From assembly GCA_036375715.1 (NCBI GenBank), contig DASVBS010000026.1, positions 1 through 64,000 on the forward strand: a stretch of DNA of 64,000 bases, written 5' to 3'. Below are positions 55,986 through 64,000 of this stretch, piece by piece. Source of the DNA: Longimicrobiaceae bacterium (GTDB lineage: Bacteria > Gemmatimonadota > Gemmatimonadetes > Longimicrobiales > Longimicrobiaceae). A program made the translations under genes and the position numbers. Positions within the stretch are counted from its first letter, which is position 1; each line of letters starts with the position of its first letter. The notes below the pieces were generated by a model. That model saw only the letters and a program-made list of their open reading frames with translations, did no database searches and was not told the DNA's origin.

Positions 55986-56101
55986 TCACAGAAACTTAAA
56001 TGCCGCCGGTGATGCACTCAACCGCGTGCCGACTTGTGTGCTCCCGAGCCGCCGGGCATCTTCCGCCGCACGCGATTGGTTTCTCCTACCCGACGTGACG
56101 G

Positions 56102-57919
56102 ATGAGGCGGATCACGGCGGCCCTGCTGGCCGCGTATACAGTCACTGCAGCAATGCCGGTGGCGCGCGCCGCCGCGCAGCAGACACCGATCCCGCTGGAT
56201 ACAGTGCGGGTGACCATTGCTTCCATGGCGTCCGCCGAGATGGCAACCTCCACGCGCTCGGTGGAGATCGTGACGGCGGAGCAGATCCGTGCGCTGCCGG
56301 TCCGCAGCGTCGCTGATGCGTTGCAGTGGGTGATGGGGGTGGACGTGATGCCCCGCTCGCCGGCGCTGGTCGACGTGGGTATGCGTGGCTCCACCTTCGA
56401 GCAGGTTCTGGTGATGGTCGACGGGGTCCGGGTGAGCGATGCGCAGACGGGCCACTTCGACCTGGATCTGGCGGTGCCGCTGGACCAGATCGAGCGCATC
56501 GAGGTCCTGCGAGGCCCGGCCGCCACTCTTCACGGCGCGGACGCCGTGGGTGGGGTGATCAACGTGGTCACCCGTGGGGGAGGGAATAGTCGGGTGCGAC
56601 TCGAGACGGGCAGCTTCGGTACGGCCGGGGCGACCCTTGCGCATACGCTGTCGGCCGGGTCGGCGAGGCTCGATCTCGGAGTGGATCTGCGGCGCTCGGA
56701 TGGCCATCGCTCAGGCACCGACTTCCAGACTGCGCAAACGCGTGCGGCGCTTAGCGCGCCGGTGGGGGACCGGACGCTCAGCGCGGCCGTGGCGTGGGCC
56801 GGGCGGGATTTCGGAGCGAACGGCTTCTATGGATCGAACCCGAGCTGGGATGAGTTCGAGAAGACGCGTGCCGCTACCGCCTCCATCTCCCTGCGGCCCG
56901 CGCCATACGCGCGCTTCTCGCTGGAGCCGGTACTGAGCTATCGGCGACACGACGACGACTTCGTCCTCCGCCGCGACGACCCTGCCTACTACCGGAACCA
57001 GCACACGACCGACCAACTGGGAGGAAGGCTGACCGCGCGCTATCAAGCGGGGCGATGGCTACGCCTCGCGGCGGGGGGAGAGGCGCAGCACGACCGGTTG
57101 GACAGCCAGAGCCTGGGAGACCGGGCCGAAGACCACGCGGCGCTGCTGGCCGAGCTGGCCGCAGGACGAGTCGGTCTGGTAACGGCGACGGCGGGAGCGC
57201 GGCTCGACTGGCACGAGCGTCACGGAAGGTTCTTTTCGCCCAGCGTCGCCCTCGCCTGGTGGCCGGTTGCAGACGTACGTCTGCGGACCTCGCTGGGCCG
57301 GGCCTTGCGCACTCCGACCTGGACCGAGCGCTACTACCGGGACCCCGCCAACGAAGGGAGTCCCGACCTCTCGCCCGAGCGCTCATGGAGCGCCGAGCTG
57401 GGAGCCGATGCGACGCTCGCGCCGGGATTGCGCGTCGGCTTCGCCGTATTCGAGCGTCGCGCGGACGATCTGATCGACTGGGCGCGGGCGCTCGGCTCGG
57501 AGGAGGTGTGGAGGACCCGAAACGTGAAAAGCGCCCGCTTCCGCGGCCTGGAGGCCGAGCTGACCTGGGTCGATGGTCTGGGCACCCGCTGGGCCGCCCA
57601 CGGGAGCTGGCTGTCCGTGCGCTCGTCCACTCCCGAGCAGGTCGAGTCCAAGTATGCGCTGCGCCCGCTGACAGAGAACGTCACTGTGGGGGCAGATCGA
57701 CCAGTGGGCGGCGGGCTGGGAATCGGGTTGCGGGCGACGCGAGCCCGTCGGGTCGGCGAGGAGGCATACATCCGCGCGGATGCTCGCGCCTGGTACGAGC
57801 ACGAGCGTTTCCGGCTCTACGTGGACCTGCACAACCTCGGCGACGCGAGCTACCTGGACGTCGCACAGACGCGGGCGCCCGGGCGAGCGCTCATGGTGGG
57901 GATCGAGTGGCAGGGGTAG
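56102..57919 (+). CDS. TonB-dependent outer-membrane receptor, BtuB-like
   Basis: A 605-residue receptor with a signal peptide (about 1-26), a possible TonB-box-like stretch (DTVRVTI), a plug domain with VVDALQ-type and MRGSTFEQVLVMVDGVRV segments, and a 22-strand-type barrel with many alternating R/E-rich strands. The size (about 600) is that of BtuB/cobalamin- or small-siderophore-type receptors, smaller than SusC-type. It should import a chelate or vitamin across the outer membrane using TonB energy. No TonB/ExbBD gene is in the window. No cobalamin riboswitch is seen upstream. Confidence 0.85.
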   Translation: MRRITAALLAAYTVTAAMPVARAAAQQTPIPLDTVRVTIASMASAEMATSTRSVEIVTAEQIRALPVRSVADALQWVMGVDVMPRSPALVDVGMRGSTFEQVLVMVDGVRVSDAQTGHFDLDLAVPLDQIERIEVLRGPAATLHGADAVGGVINVVTRGGGNSRVRLETGSFGTAGATLAHTLSAGSARLDLGVDLRRSDGHRSGTDFQTAQTRAALSAPVGDRTLSAAVAWAGRDFGANGFYGSNPSWDEFEKTRAATASISLRPAPYARFSLEPVLSYRRHDDDFVLRRDDPAYYRNQHTTDQLGGRLTARYQAGRWLRLAAGGEAQHDRLDSQSLGDRAEDHAALLAELAAGRVGLVTATAGARLDWHERHGRFFSPSVALAWWPVADVRLRTSLGRALRTPTWTERYYRDPANEGSPDLSPERSWSAELGADATLAPGLRVGFAVFERRADDLIDWARALGSEEVWRTRNVKSARFRGLEAELTWVDGLGTRWAAHGSWLSVRSSTPEQVESKYALRPLTENVTVGADRPVGGGLGIGLRATRARRVGEEAYIRADARAWYEHERFRLYVDLHNLGDASYLDVAQTRAPGRALMVGIEWQG

Positions 57920-57974
57920 GCCGGGGCTCGCCAGCATTCCGTAGGCCTGCCGGTTGCGGCCAAAACGAACAGCG

Positions 57975-58003
57975 TTGACGGAGATTCGGGGCCCCGGTAA
58001 TAT
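57975..58003 (+). promoter_or_regulatory. Near-consensus sigma70 promoter of the amidase-hydrolase-caspase operon
   Basis: TTGACG at 57975-57980 and TAATAT at 57998-58003 are separated by exactly 17 bases. Initiation near 58010 would leave a GC-rich leader of about 158 bases before ATG 58168, holding CACCGG-type repeats. This is the best promoter-like sequence in the window. Confidence 0.65.
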
Positions 58004-58167
58004 GCGCCGGCCGTTCCGCGACGGATCCCGCCGCCGTCGATCCCGGTCGGCTTCTGCACCGGTCCCACACCGGCGTTCGCACCCGCGCCCACCGCACCGG
58101 CGCTCGCGGCCACGGCCCCGATACCCTGCGATCAACCCCACACCGGCTTGCCAGCCCGGAGATCGCC

Positions 58168-61032
58168 ATGCCCGCACCCTTCCGCCGGCTCACCCTGGAA
58201 GAGTTCACCGCCGTTCTCGATCGCTTCCCGTTCACCCGCCGCATCAACTCGGTGCACATGCACCATACCTGGCGCCCCAACCACGCCCAGTACCGCGGTC
58301 ACGAATCGATCGTGGCGATGTGGCGCTTCCATACCGAGCACAACGGTTGGAGCGACATCGCGCAGCACATCACCATCGCGCCTGACGGGTCCATCTGGAC
58401 CGGGCGCGACTGGAACCGTGCCCCGGCCAGCGCCGCCGGCCACAACGGGAACTCCCGCGCCGGACCCTTCATGTTCGAGCTGATCGGCGACTTCGACGTC
58501 GGCCGCGACGACTGGGGGGGCGAGCAGAAGCGCGTGGCGCTGGAAGTGATCGCGAGCGTGCAGAAGAAATTCGATCTGCCCCCGGAGTCGCTGCGCTTCC
58601 ACAATCAGATGGGTCCCAAAACCTGCCCCGGGAGCGCGATCGACTACCCGCAGACGGTGGAGGAGGTGCGGGCCCTGCACGGGGAGGAGCGCGAATGGCC
58701 GAAGCCGCTCGTGGCGAAGGAGCCGGTTCGCTTCCCCGGAGTGATCCTGGAGTCGCGCCTTCCCTTCGAGACGGCCGTGCAGCGGGCGGTCGACGCGCTG
58801 CAGGGGGGCGGTGCCCGCGAGAGTCTCGCTCCGCCGGAGGAGGCGGACGCCGAGCCCGGCGAGACGTCGATGTCGCTCGACGAGATCGCCCTCCACATCG
58901 GGCAGGAGAACGCCATCCTGCCGTCTCCCCGCGCTCAGCGCGCTTCGGACCGCGATCGCTTCACCGCGCCGGTCCGCGCTGGGATGCGTCCACACGTGAT
59001 CAACCTGGATCGTGGACGCTTCTCCTCGCAGGGACTCTACGCCACCTCGCCACAGGACGTGGACGCCCTCTTCGCGGAGGAGCTGGAGAGCGCCGCGCGG
59101 GAGGCCGAGCGCGCCGGCGAGAAGCTACGGGTGATGTTCTACGCACACGGCGGCCTCGTGGCCGAGAGCGACGGTCTATGGATGGCGCACCTCGCCGCCC
59201 CGTGGTGGCGGCAGAATCACATCTACCCGGTGTACTTCGTCTGGGAAACCGGGCTGCTGCCGCAGCTTCGCCAGGTGCTCTTCGGGCCCGGCCCGGTCAC
59301 CCGGCCGCGCGGGGTGATCGAGGAGACCTGGGACAACGCGGTGGAAGCTGCCGCGCGCGCCATGCGGCTGCCGATGGACATCTGGTCCAATATGAAGCGC
59401 AGCGCGGCGGCCGGCACGCTGGCCGGTGGTGGAGCGCTGCGGGTGGCGGAGTTGCTCAGCGACTTCTGCGAACAGCACGCCGACGAGGTGGAGCTGCACG
59501 CGGTCGGACACAGTGCCGGCTCCATCTTCCACTCCTACTTCCTCCCCAAGGCGCTGGAGCTCAGCGTTCCTCCCTTCCGCTCGGTCACCTTTCTCGCCCC
59601 CGCCATCCGGGTCGATGCGTTCCACGCTCGTCTGGCGCCACACCTGGGCAAGGGAATCGAGCGGATGACCATCTACACGATGAGCAAGGACTGGGAGCTG
59701 GAGGATTCCTGCATGGGGATCTACCGCAAGTCCCTGCTCTATCTCATCCGCAACGCGCTGGAGCCGCAAGAGGAGGACGAGCTCTCGAACCCGATCGGGC
59801 GACCGACGGAGGGGATCCCGATCCTGGGCCTGGAGGAAAGCCTCAGGGAGGATGCTGAGCTGCGCCGGATCTTCGGCCTCGGCGGGACCAGGAGCGAGCA
59901 CGGGGAGATCGTCTGGTCCGTTTCGGTGGCGACCGATGGAGTCCGGGCGAGCCAATCGCGCACTCACGGGGGATTCGACAACGACCCGGCCACCATGCTC
60001 GGCGTGGCCGCCCGGGTTCTCGGGCGCGACGATACCGAAGGGCTCGAGCCCCTGCCACAGGCAATGATCGAGGCCAAGTCACGCTCGCTGGGTGATGCGG
60101 CGGAGATCGACCTGCTACCGGGAGCAGCGTTCTTTGTTCAGGCACTCACACCGGTTGCGGAAGAGCTTCCTTTCGCCACTCCGGGAACGCTTCCTTTCCC
60201 CGAGCCGATCACCCTTCCGGAGCGGATTGGCCCGTCGGTCGGATCTCGTCGGGCACTCTGCGTGGGAATCAATCAGTATGTCGGCTCTCCCCTGAACGGC
60301 TGCGTCGCGGACGCGCGAACCTGGGGGAAGGCGCTTACGGACCTCGGATTCGAAGTCGACTACCTGACGGACGCCGAAGCCACGCGGCGCGGGATCCTGA
60401 CGCGCCTGCGCGAGCTGATCAGCGCCAGCCGACCCGGGGACGTGATCGTCTTCCAGTACGCGGGGCACGGTACTGCGCTGGCCGACCTCGACGGGGACGA
60501 ACCGGATGGCAAGGACGAGGCGCTCTGCCCGGTCGACTACGAGTCCGGCGCCTACATCATCGACGATGACCTGGCGGAGGTGTGGGACCTGATCCCCGCG
60601 GGCGTGAACGTCACCTGCTTCATGGATTGCTGCCATTCCGGAACGATCAACCGGGTCGTCGGCGGCACGCCCTACCCGAGCGACGGAGGGTCCAGGCGGC
60701 CACGGTACATCGCGGCGACACCGGAGATGCAGGCGGCGCACGCGGAGTTCCGCCGCCGCGAGCGCTCGCCGGGGCGCCGGAGCGCCGGCCGGAACGTCAT
60801 GCGGGAAGTATCGTTCTCCGCCTGCCTGGCTCGTGAGGTGGCCTGGGAGAATGAAGGGCAGGGTGATTTCACGCGCCGGGCGGCGAGACTCCTGGCCTCC
60901 TCGGCCGGACAGCGGTGGACGAATGAGGAGTTTCACCGTCGCGTCGTCGACGCATTCGGTCCCGACCGCGTGCAGACCCCGGAGCTGAACTGCGCCGACC
61001 GTCTCCGCAGCGCTCTCCTCTTGATGCCATGA
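58168..61032 (+). CDS. Zinc-amidase, alpha/beta-hydrolase and caspase-like triple fusion
   Basis: A 954-residue cytoplasmic protein (no signal peptide). Residues 1-170 are a PGRP/Amidase_2-type zinc amidase: HMHHT (30-34), H145 and C153 with the T7-lysozyme-like K151-T-C pattern; the usual catalytic Tyr is Q66. Residues about 280-560 are an alpha/beta-hydrolase with oxyanion HGG (327-329) and nucleophile GHSAG with Ser449. Residues about 693-930 are a C14 caspase-like domain with His767 (YAGHG) and DCCHSG with Cys822. An arginine-rich segment at 862-875 may be a processing loop. It overlaps the metalloprotease gene by 4 bases. GGAG precedes ATG 58168. Confidence 0.88.
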   Translation: MPAPFRRLTLEEFTAVLDRFPFTRRINSVHMHHTWRPNHAQYRGHESIVAMWRFHTEHNGWSDIAQHITIAPDGSIWTGRDWNRAPASAAGHNGNSRAGPFMFELIGDFDVGRDDWGGEQKRVALEVIASVQKKFDLPPESLRFHNQMGPKTCPGSAIDYPQTVEEVRALHGEEREWPKPLVAKEPVRFPGVILESRLPFETAVQRAVDALQGGGARESLAPPEEADAEPGETSMSLDEIALHIGQENAILPSPRAQRASDRDRFTAPVRAGMRPHVINLDRGRFSSQGLYATSPQDVDALFAEELESAAREAERAGEKLRVMFYAHGGLVAESDGLWMAHLAAPWWRQNHIYPVYFVWETGLLPQLRQVLFGPGPVTRPRGVIEETWDNAVEAAARAMRLPMDIWSNMKRSAAAGTLAGGGALRVAELLSDFCEQHADEVELHAVGHSAGSIFHSYFLPKALELSVPPFRSVTFLAPAIRVDAFHARLAPHLGKGIERMTIYTMSKDWELEDSCMGIYRKSLLYLIRNALEPQEEDELSNPIGRPTEGIPILGLEESLREDAELRRIFGLGGTRSEHGEIVWSVSVATDGVRASQSRTHGGFDNDPATMLGVAARVLGRDDTEGLEPLPQAMIEAKSRSLGDAAEIDLLPGAAFFVQALTPVAEELPFATPGTLPFPEPITLPERIGPSVGSRRALCVGINQYVGSPLNGCVADARTWGKALTDLGFEVDYLTDAEATRRGILTRLRELISASRPGDVIVFQYAGHGTALADLDGDEPDGKDEALCPVDYESGAYIIDDDLAEVWDLIPAGVNVTCFMDCCHSGTINRVVGGTPYPSDGGSRRPRYIAATPEMQAAHAEFRRRERSPGRRSAGRNVMREVSFSACLAREVAWENEGQGDFTRRAARLLASSAGQRWTNEEFHRRVVDAFGPDRVQTPELNCADRLRSALLLMP

Positions 61033-62984
61033 GCACCAGCGGCGAGCCGCTCGTCCCCTCCACACCCGAAGCCAGCGCCGCGGCGGCACAGACTCGGGAG
61101 CAGTCCGGCTATCCGGAGGAACTGGAACAGGCGCCGCGGACGTTCCCGGGGGAGGGTATCTACTACCGCATCGACCCCGCCATCACGCGGGCCATTTACA
61201 CGGTGCCGTACGAGCGAAAGGCAGACGACCCGCTCTATCGGCCGCTACGCATCTTCACACGGGACCCCGGGGGATCAACGCTGGAGGGGGCCGTGGCGCT
61301 CGTGAATGTTCCGTACGAGCCGCTACTTCCCGGCCCGGTGGGCCAGCTGTTCGAGGTGGACGACTACGACAGCGCGATCGATGACCGCTATCTGCCGCAG
61401 GTCGACCTGGAATCCCCCCGCGAGCTGATCCAGGACGGTCGCAAGCCCTCACCCTCGGACTTCCGCTTTCACCAGCAGATGGTGTACGCCGTCTGCAGCA
61501 CGGTATACCACGCCTTCCGTAAGGCCCTGGGGCGCCACCTCGCCTGGGGGTTCGACCCCAGGCGAGGGGGGCAGGGAGAGACCTCCATCTCGCGCCTGCG
61601 CATCCGTCCACACGCCTTCCTGGGATCCAACGCCTACTACGACGAGGTGCGGGGCGAGATCGCCTTCGGCTACTACCCGGCGGACCGCGATGTAGTGGGC
61701 CGCAACCTCCCGGGCGAGATCATCTTCACCTGCCTCTCGCACGACGTGGTGGTGCACGAGGTCACACACGCCCTGCTCGACGGGCTGCGGGCTCACTTCA
61801 GCCTTCCCACCGGCCCCGACGTCCTTGCCTTTCACGAGGGGTTTGCCGATCTCGTCGCCATCTTCCAGCACTTCAGCTACCGGGAGGTGGTGCTGGCTGC
61901 GATTCGCGAGTCCCGCGGGCAGCTCGACCGGGCACGGCTGCTCACGGATCTGGCCACACAGTTCGGCCACACGACGGGACGTGGGCAGGCGCTGCGCAGT
62001 GCGGTGAAGATCAACGCACATGGCGACATCGTTGCCCCGCGCTACGATCCGAACCTGCCCCCCCACGAGCTGGGGTCCGTGCTGGTGTCCGCCGTCTTCC
62101 AGGCCTTCACCACCATATATAGGCGAAAGACCGAGCGGTACGTGCGGCTCGCCACGGGCGGGTCGACGCAGCTACAGCAGGAGATGTCGACGGAACTGAC
62201 GGAGATCCTGGCGGACCAGGCGAGCAAGCTCGCCAACCAGTTCCTGACCCTGTGCGTGCGGGCGATCGACTACTGCCCGCCAATCGACGTCGAATTGGGT
62301 GAGTATCTGCGGGCCGTGCTCACGGCCGACCACGACCTCGTGCCGGACGACCCCTGGGCCTACCGGGAGTCCTGGATCGACGCCTTCCGCAACCACGGCA
62401 TCTACCCGAGCGGGGCCAGCAGCCTCTTCGAGGACGCGCTACGCTGGTTGCCTCCGGAGCATGTCATCCCCGATGTGGAGGCGCTGAACTTCGCGTCGTT
62501 GCGGTTCCAGGGCGACCCCGCGCGCGCCGCCGACGCGGAGGAGCTGCGCAGGCAGGCGGCGGCGCTGGGAGACGTGGTCTCCCGGCCGGAGTTCATGGAC
62601 CATTTCGGGCTCGTGCCGCCGGGATCGGTCCCCGGGGAGGAGATCGACATCCCCGTCGTCCACTCCATTCGCTCGTCCCGGCGCGTCGGCCCTCAGGGGC
62701 AGGTCGTCTTCGATCTGGTTGCCGAGGTAACGCAGCGGCGCACCGTGATTCGGAACGGGGAGCGGTTCACCTTCTACGGCGGCGCAACCATCATCCTCGG
62801 GCCCGACGGAGATTTCCGTTACGTCATCGGGAAGGGGGTGCTCAACGACAAGCGGCTCGAGGAGCAGATGGAATTCACCCGCGGGAAGGGTACCGAGTAC
62901 TGGCAGCTGACGGCGGACGGGGAGTGGAGGCCCCGGCTCCAGCCGTTCCGCGCCATCCATCGAGGGAGGGGAGAGCGGGGGTAG
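61029..62984 (+). CDS. Gluzincin metalloprotease partner
   Basis: A 651-residue protein with zinc site HEVTH (243-247) and third ligand E270, D274 orienting, in HEGFAD, the pattern of gluzincins (thermolysin-like) but with 22 residues between the sites. The N-terminal 40 residues are low-complexity. No signal peptide is present, so it should be cytoplasmic. It likely hydrolyses proteins; the C-terminal third (after about 480) is probably a regulatory or adhesive domain. ATG 61029 overlaps the preceding TGA (ATGA), so it is made with the caspase fusion. Confidence 0.85.
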   Translation: MSTSGEPLVPSTPEASAAAAQTREQSGYPEELEQAPRTFPGEGIYYRIDPAITRAIYTVPYERKADDPLYRPLRIFTRDPGGSTLEGAVALVNVPYEPLLPGPVGQLFEVDDYDSAIDDRYLPQVDLESPRELIQDGRKPSPSDFRFHQQMVYAVCSTVYHAFRKALGRHLAWGFDPRRGGQGETSISRLRIRPHAFLGSNAYYDEVRGEIAFGYYPADRDVVGRNLPGEIIFTCLSHDVVVHEVTHALLDGLRAHFSLPTGPDVLAFHEGFADLVAIFQHFSYREVVLAAIRESRGQLDRARLLTDLATQFGHTTGRGQALRSAVKINAHGDIVAPRYDPNLPPHELGSVLVSAVFQAFTTIYRRKTERYVRLATGGSTQLQQEMSTELTEILADQASKLANQFLTLCVRAIDYCPPIDVELGEYLRAVLTADHDLVPDDPWAYRESWIDAFRNHGIYPSGASSLFEDALRWLPPEHVIPDVEALNFASLRFQGDPARAADAEELRRQAAALGDVVSRPEFMDHFGLVPPGSVPGEEIDIPVVHSIRSSRRVGPQGQVVFDLVAEVTQRRTVIRNGERFTFYGGATIILGPDGDFRYVIGKGVLNDKRLEEQMEFTRGKGTEYWQLTADGEWRPRLQPFRAIHRGRGERG

Positions 62985-63002
62985 GGATCTGGGGAGCGGC
63001 AT

Positions 63003-64000
63003 TCAGGAGGAATAATACGCGGCGTTCTCGTCGATGTAGCCGTGCGTGAGATCGCAGCCGAAAGCCGTCGCGGTGCCGTCTCCCATCTGCAGGTCCACCT
63101 CGATCTCCACCGGATCGCCGGACAGCTTCCGGCGTAGCGCCTCCTCGTCGTAATCGACGCGAGCCCCTCCGCGGAAAACCACCGTGCCGTTGATGCGAAT
63201 CTCCGTCCGGGCGGGGTCCTGCTCCACGTCGAGGCACTTTCCCACTGCCATCATGACCCGACCGGTATTCGGGTCGGCCCCATAGGCCATGGTCTTCACC
63301 AGAGGGGAGTTGATGATCGATTTGGCCACCCGCCGGGCCTGATCCCGGGTCGCGGCGCCCCGAACGACCGCACGCAGGAGCTTCGTCGCGCCCTCCCCGT
63401 CGCGGGCGAGCATCTCGGCGAAGCGGATGCACCCCTGGCGGAGGGCATGGCCGAACTCCCGCTCATCGACCTCTCCGGCGAGACCGTTTGCCATCAACAC
63501 ACACGTGTCGGACGTGCTCGTATCCGAATCGACCGAGAGCATGTTGAACGAGTCGTCGACGGCCGCTCGCAGTAGCGGGTCGAGCCGCTCGGCCGGAATG
63601 CGGGCGTCGGTGAAGATGTAGACCAGCATGGTCGCCAGGTTTGGCTCGATCATCCCCGACCCCTTCCCCACCCAGGTGATCACCACGTCTCCCAGGCTGA
63701 GCGAGAGAGCCTTGGGGTAGGTGTCGGTGGTCATGATCCCTTCCGCCCCCACCAGCGGGTCGTCGCACAACTCGGCGGACATTCCCACCAGGGCCGCCTC
63801 GATCCGCTCGATCGGCAGCTGACGACCGATCACGCCGGTGGAGCTCATCAACACCTCGTCCGCCGGCACGCCCAGCTCGACCGACGCCGCGATCCCCATG
63901 CGCCGCGCGTTGAGGATGCCGATCTCGCCCGTCCCCACGTTGCTCACCTTGCTGTTCACCACCACGCCGCTGAGTCGCCCCCGGCGGATGATCTCCCGGC
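63003..64000 (-). CDS. argJ: ArgJ, glutamate N-acetyltransferase/ornithine acetyltransferase (5' end outside window)
   Basis: The C-terminal 330 or so residues of ArgJ, cut by the window edge at 64000 (reading frame is open to the last base). MSSTGVIGRQLP carries the self-cleavage threonine of the alpha/beta precursor; DGTATAFGCDLTHGYI and the ending YIDENAAYYSS are as in the family. ArgJ transfers acetyl from N-acetylornithine to glutamate in arginine synthesis. Its start and the alpha subunit are not in view. Confidence 0.92.
   Translation of the reverse strand, partial: REIIRRGRLSGVVVNSKVSNVGTGEIGILNARRMGIAASVELGVPADEVLMSSTGVIGRQLPIERIEAALVGMSAELCDDPLVGAEGIMTTDTYPKALSLSLGDVVITWVGKGSGMIEPNLATMLVYIFTDARIPAERLDPLLRAAVDDSFNMLSVDSDTSTSDTCVLMANGLAGEVDEREFGHALRQGCIRFAEMLARDGEGATKLLRAVVRGAATRDQARRVAKSIINSPLVKTMAYGADPNTGRVMMAVGKCLDVEQDPARTEIRINGTVVFRGGARVDYDEEALRRKLSGDPVEIEVDLQMGDGTATAFGCDLTHGYIDENAAYYSS

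Noticed and set aside
55945-56101. Possible cobalamin riboswitch upstream of the TonB receptor
   Set aside because: I looked for the B12-box (AGYCMGGAGACCTGCC-like) and found no match on either strand.

Overview
The window is GC-rich (mid-60s percent by eye), gene-dense and chromosomal in character. It has no tRNA, rRNA, CRISPR array, transposase or phage gene that I can recognise. The mix of DUF1080 sugar-active proteins, many lipoproteins and Sec/Tat-exported proteins, a TonB receptor, an outer-membrane cytochrome-porin, NTF2-like and VOC/DinB-type small proteins, frequent GTG/TTG starts and ATGA/GTGA overlaps fits a soil or sediment Gram-negative of the Gemmatimonadota (Longimicrobium-like) type. 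That assignment is inference from gene content only.

Layout. 1-12 kb: cold-shock protein, secreted SGNH esterase, an Asp-box protein paired with a MoaD-like ubiquitin-fold protein, small stand-alone proteins (MmcQ, VOC, serine hydrolase, DUF6807, creatininase, NTF2-like, HhH, DinB). 11.2-12.8 kb: periplasmic cell-wall amidase operon. 13-18 kb: an exported carbohydrate cluster (two DUF1080 proteins, a Tat-exported Gfo/Idh/MocA oxidoreductase, a c-haem protein), closed by a strong hairpin. 18-21 kb: phosphodiesterase, lipoprotein, membrane diguanylate cyclase and a diverged inverted-repeat element. 21-30 kb: ATP-dependent DNA ligase and many small genes, including a DUF6665-like/Rof-like fusion. 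29.7-33.7 kb: GH10 xylanase, a serine hydrolase of class A beta-lactamase fold, small membrane and DUF genes. 33.7-38 kb: a three-gene ABC exporter (adaptor, permease, ATPase).

38.2-43.8 kb is a co-directional stress module: two tandem universal stress proteins, a P-type ATPase with all five checked SERCA Ca2+ ligands, and an AI-2E family permease. It converges on an outer-membrane cytochrome-porin and a P1B-4 metal-efflux ATPase whose leader carries a perfect 8-5-8 palindrome. 47.7-57.9 kb: AlkZ-like winged-helix protein, DUF488, DinB, CE15 glucuronoyl esterase, sugar epimerase plus D-lyxose/D-mannose isomerase, release factor 3 and a BtuB-like TonB receptor.

The most unusual locus is at 57.97-62.98 kb. 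A near-consensus sigma70 promoter precedes two overlapping genes. The first encodes a 954-residue cytoplasmic protein joining a zinc amidase/peptidoglycan-recognition domain, an alpha/beta-hydrolase and a C14 caspase-like protease. The second encodes a 651-residue gluzincin metalloprotease. This looks like a sensor-plus-two-protease cell-death or immunity module. The window ends inside argJ.
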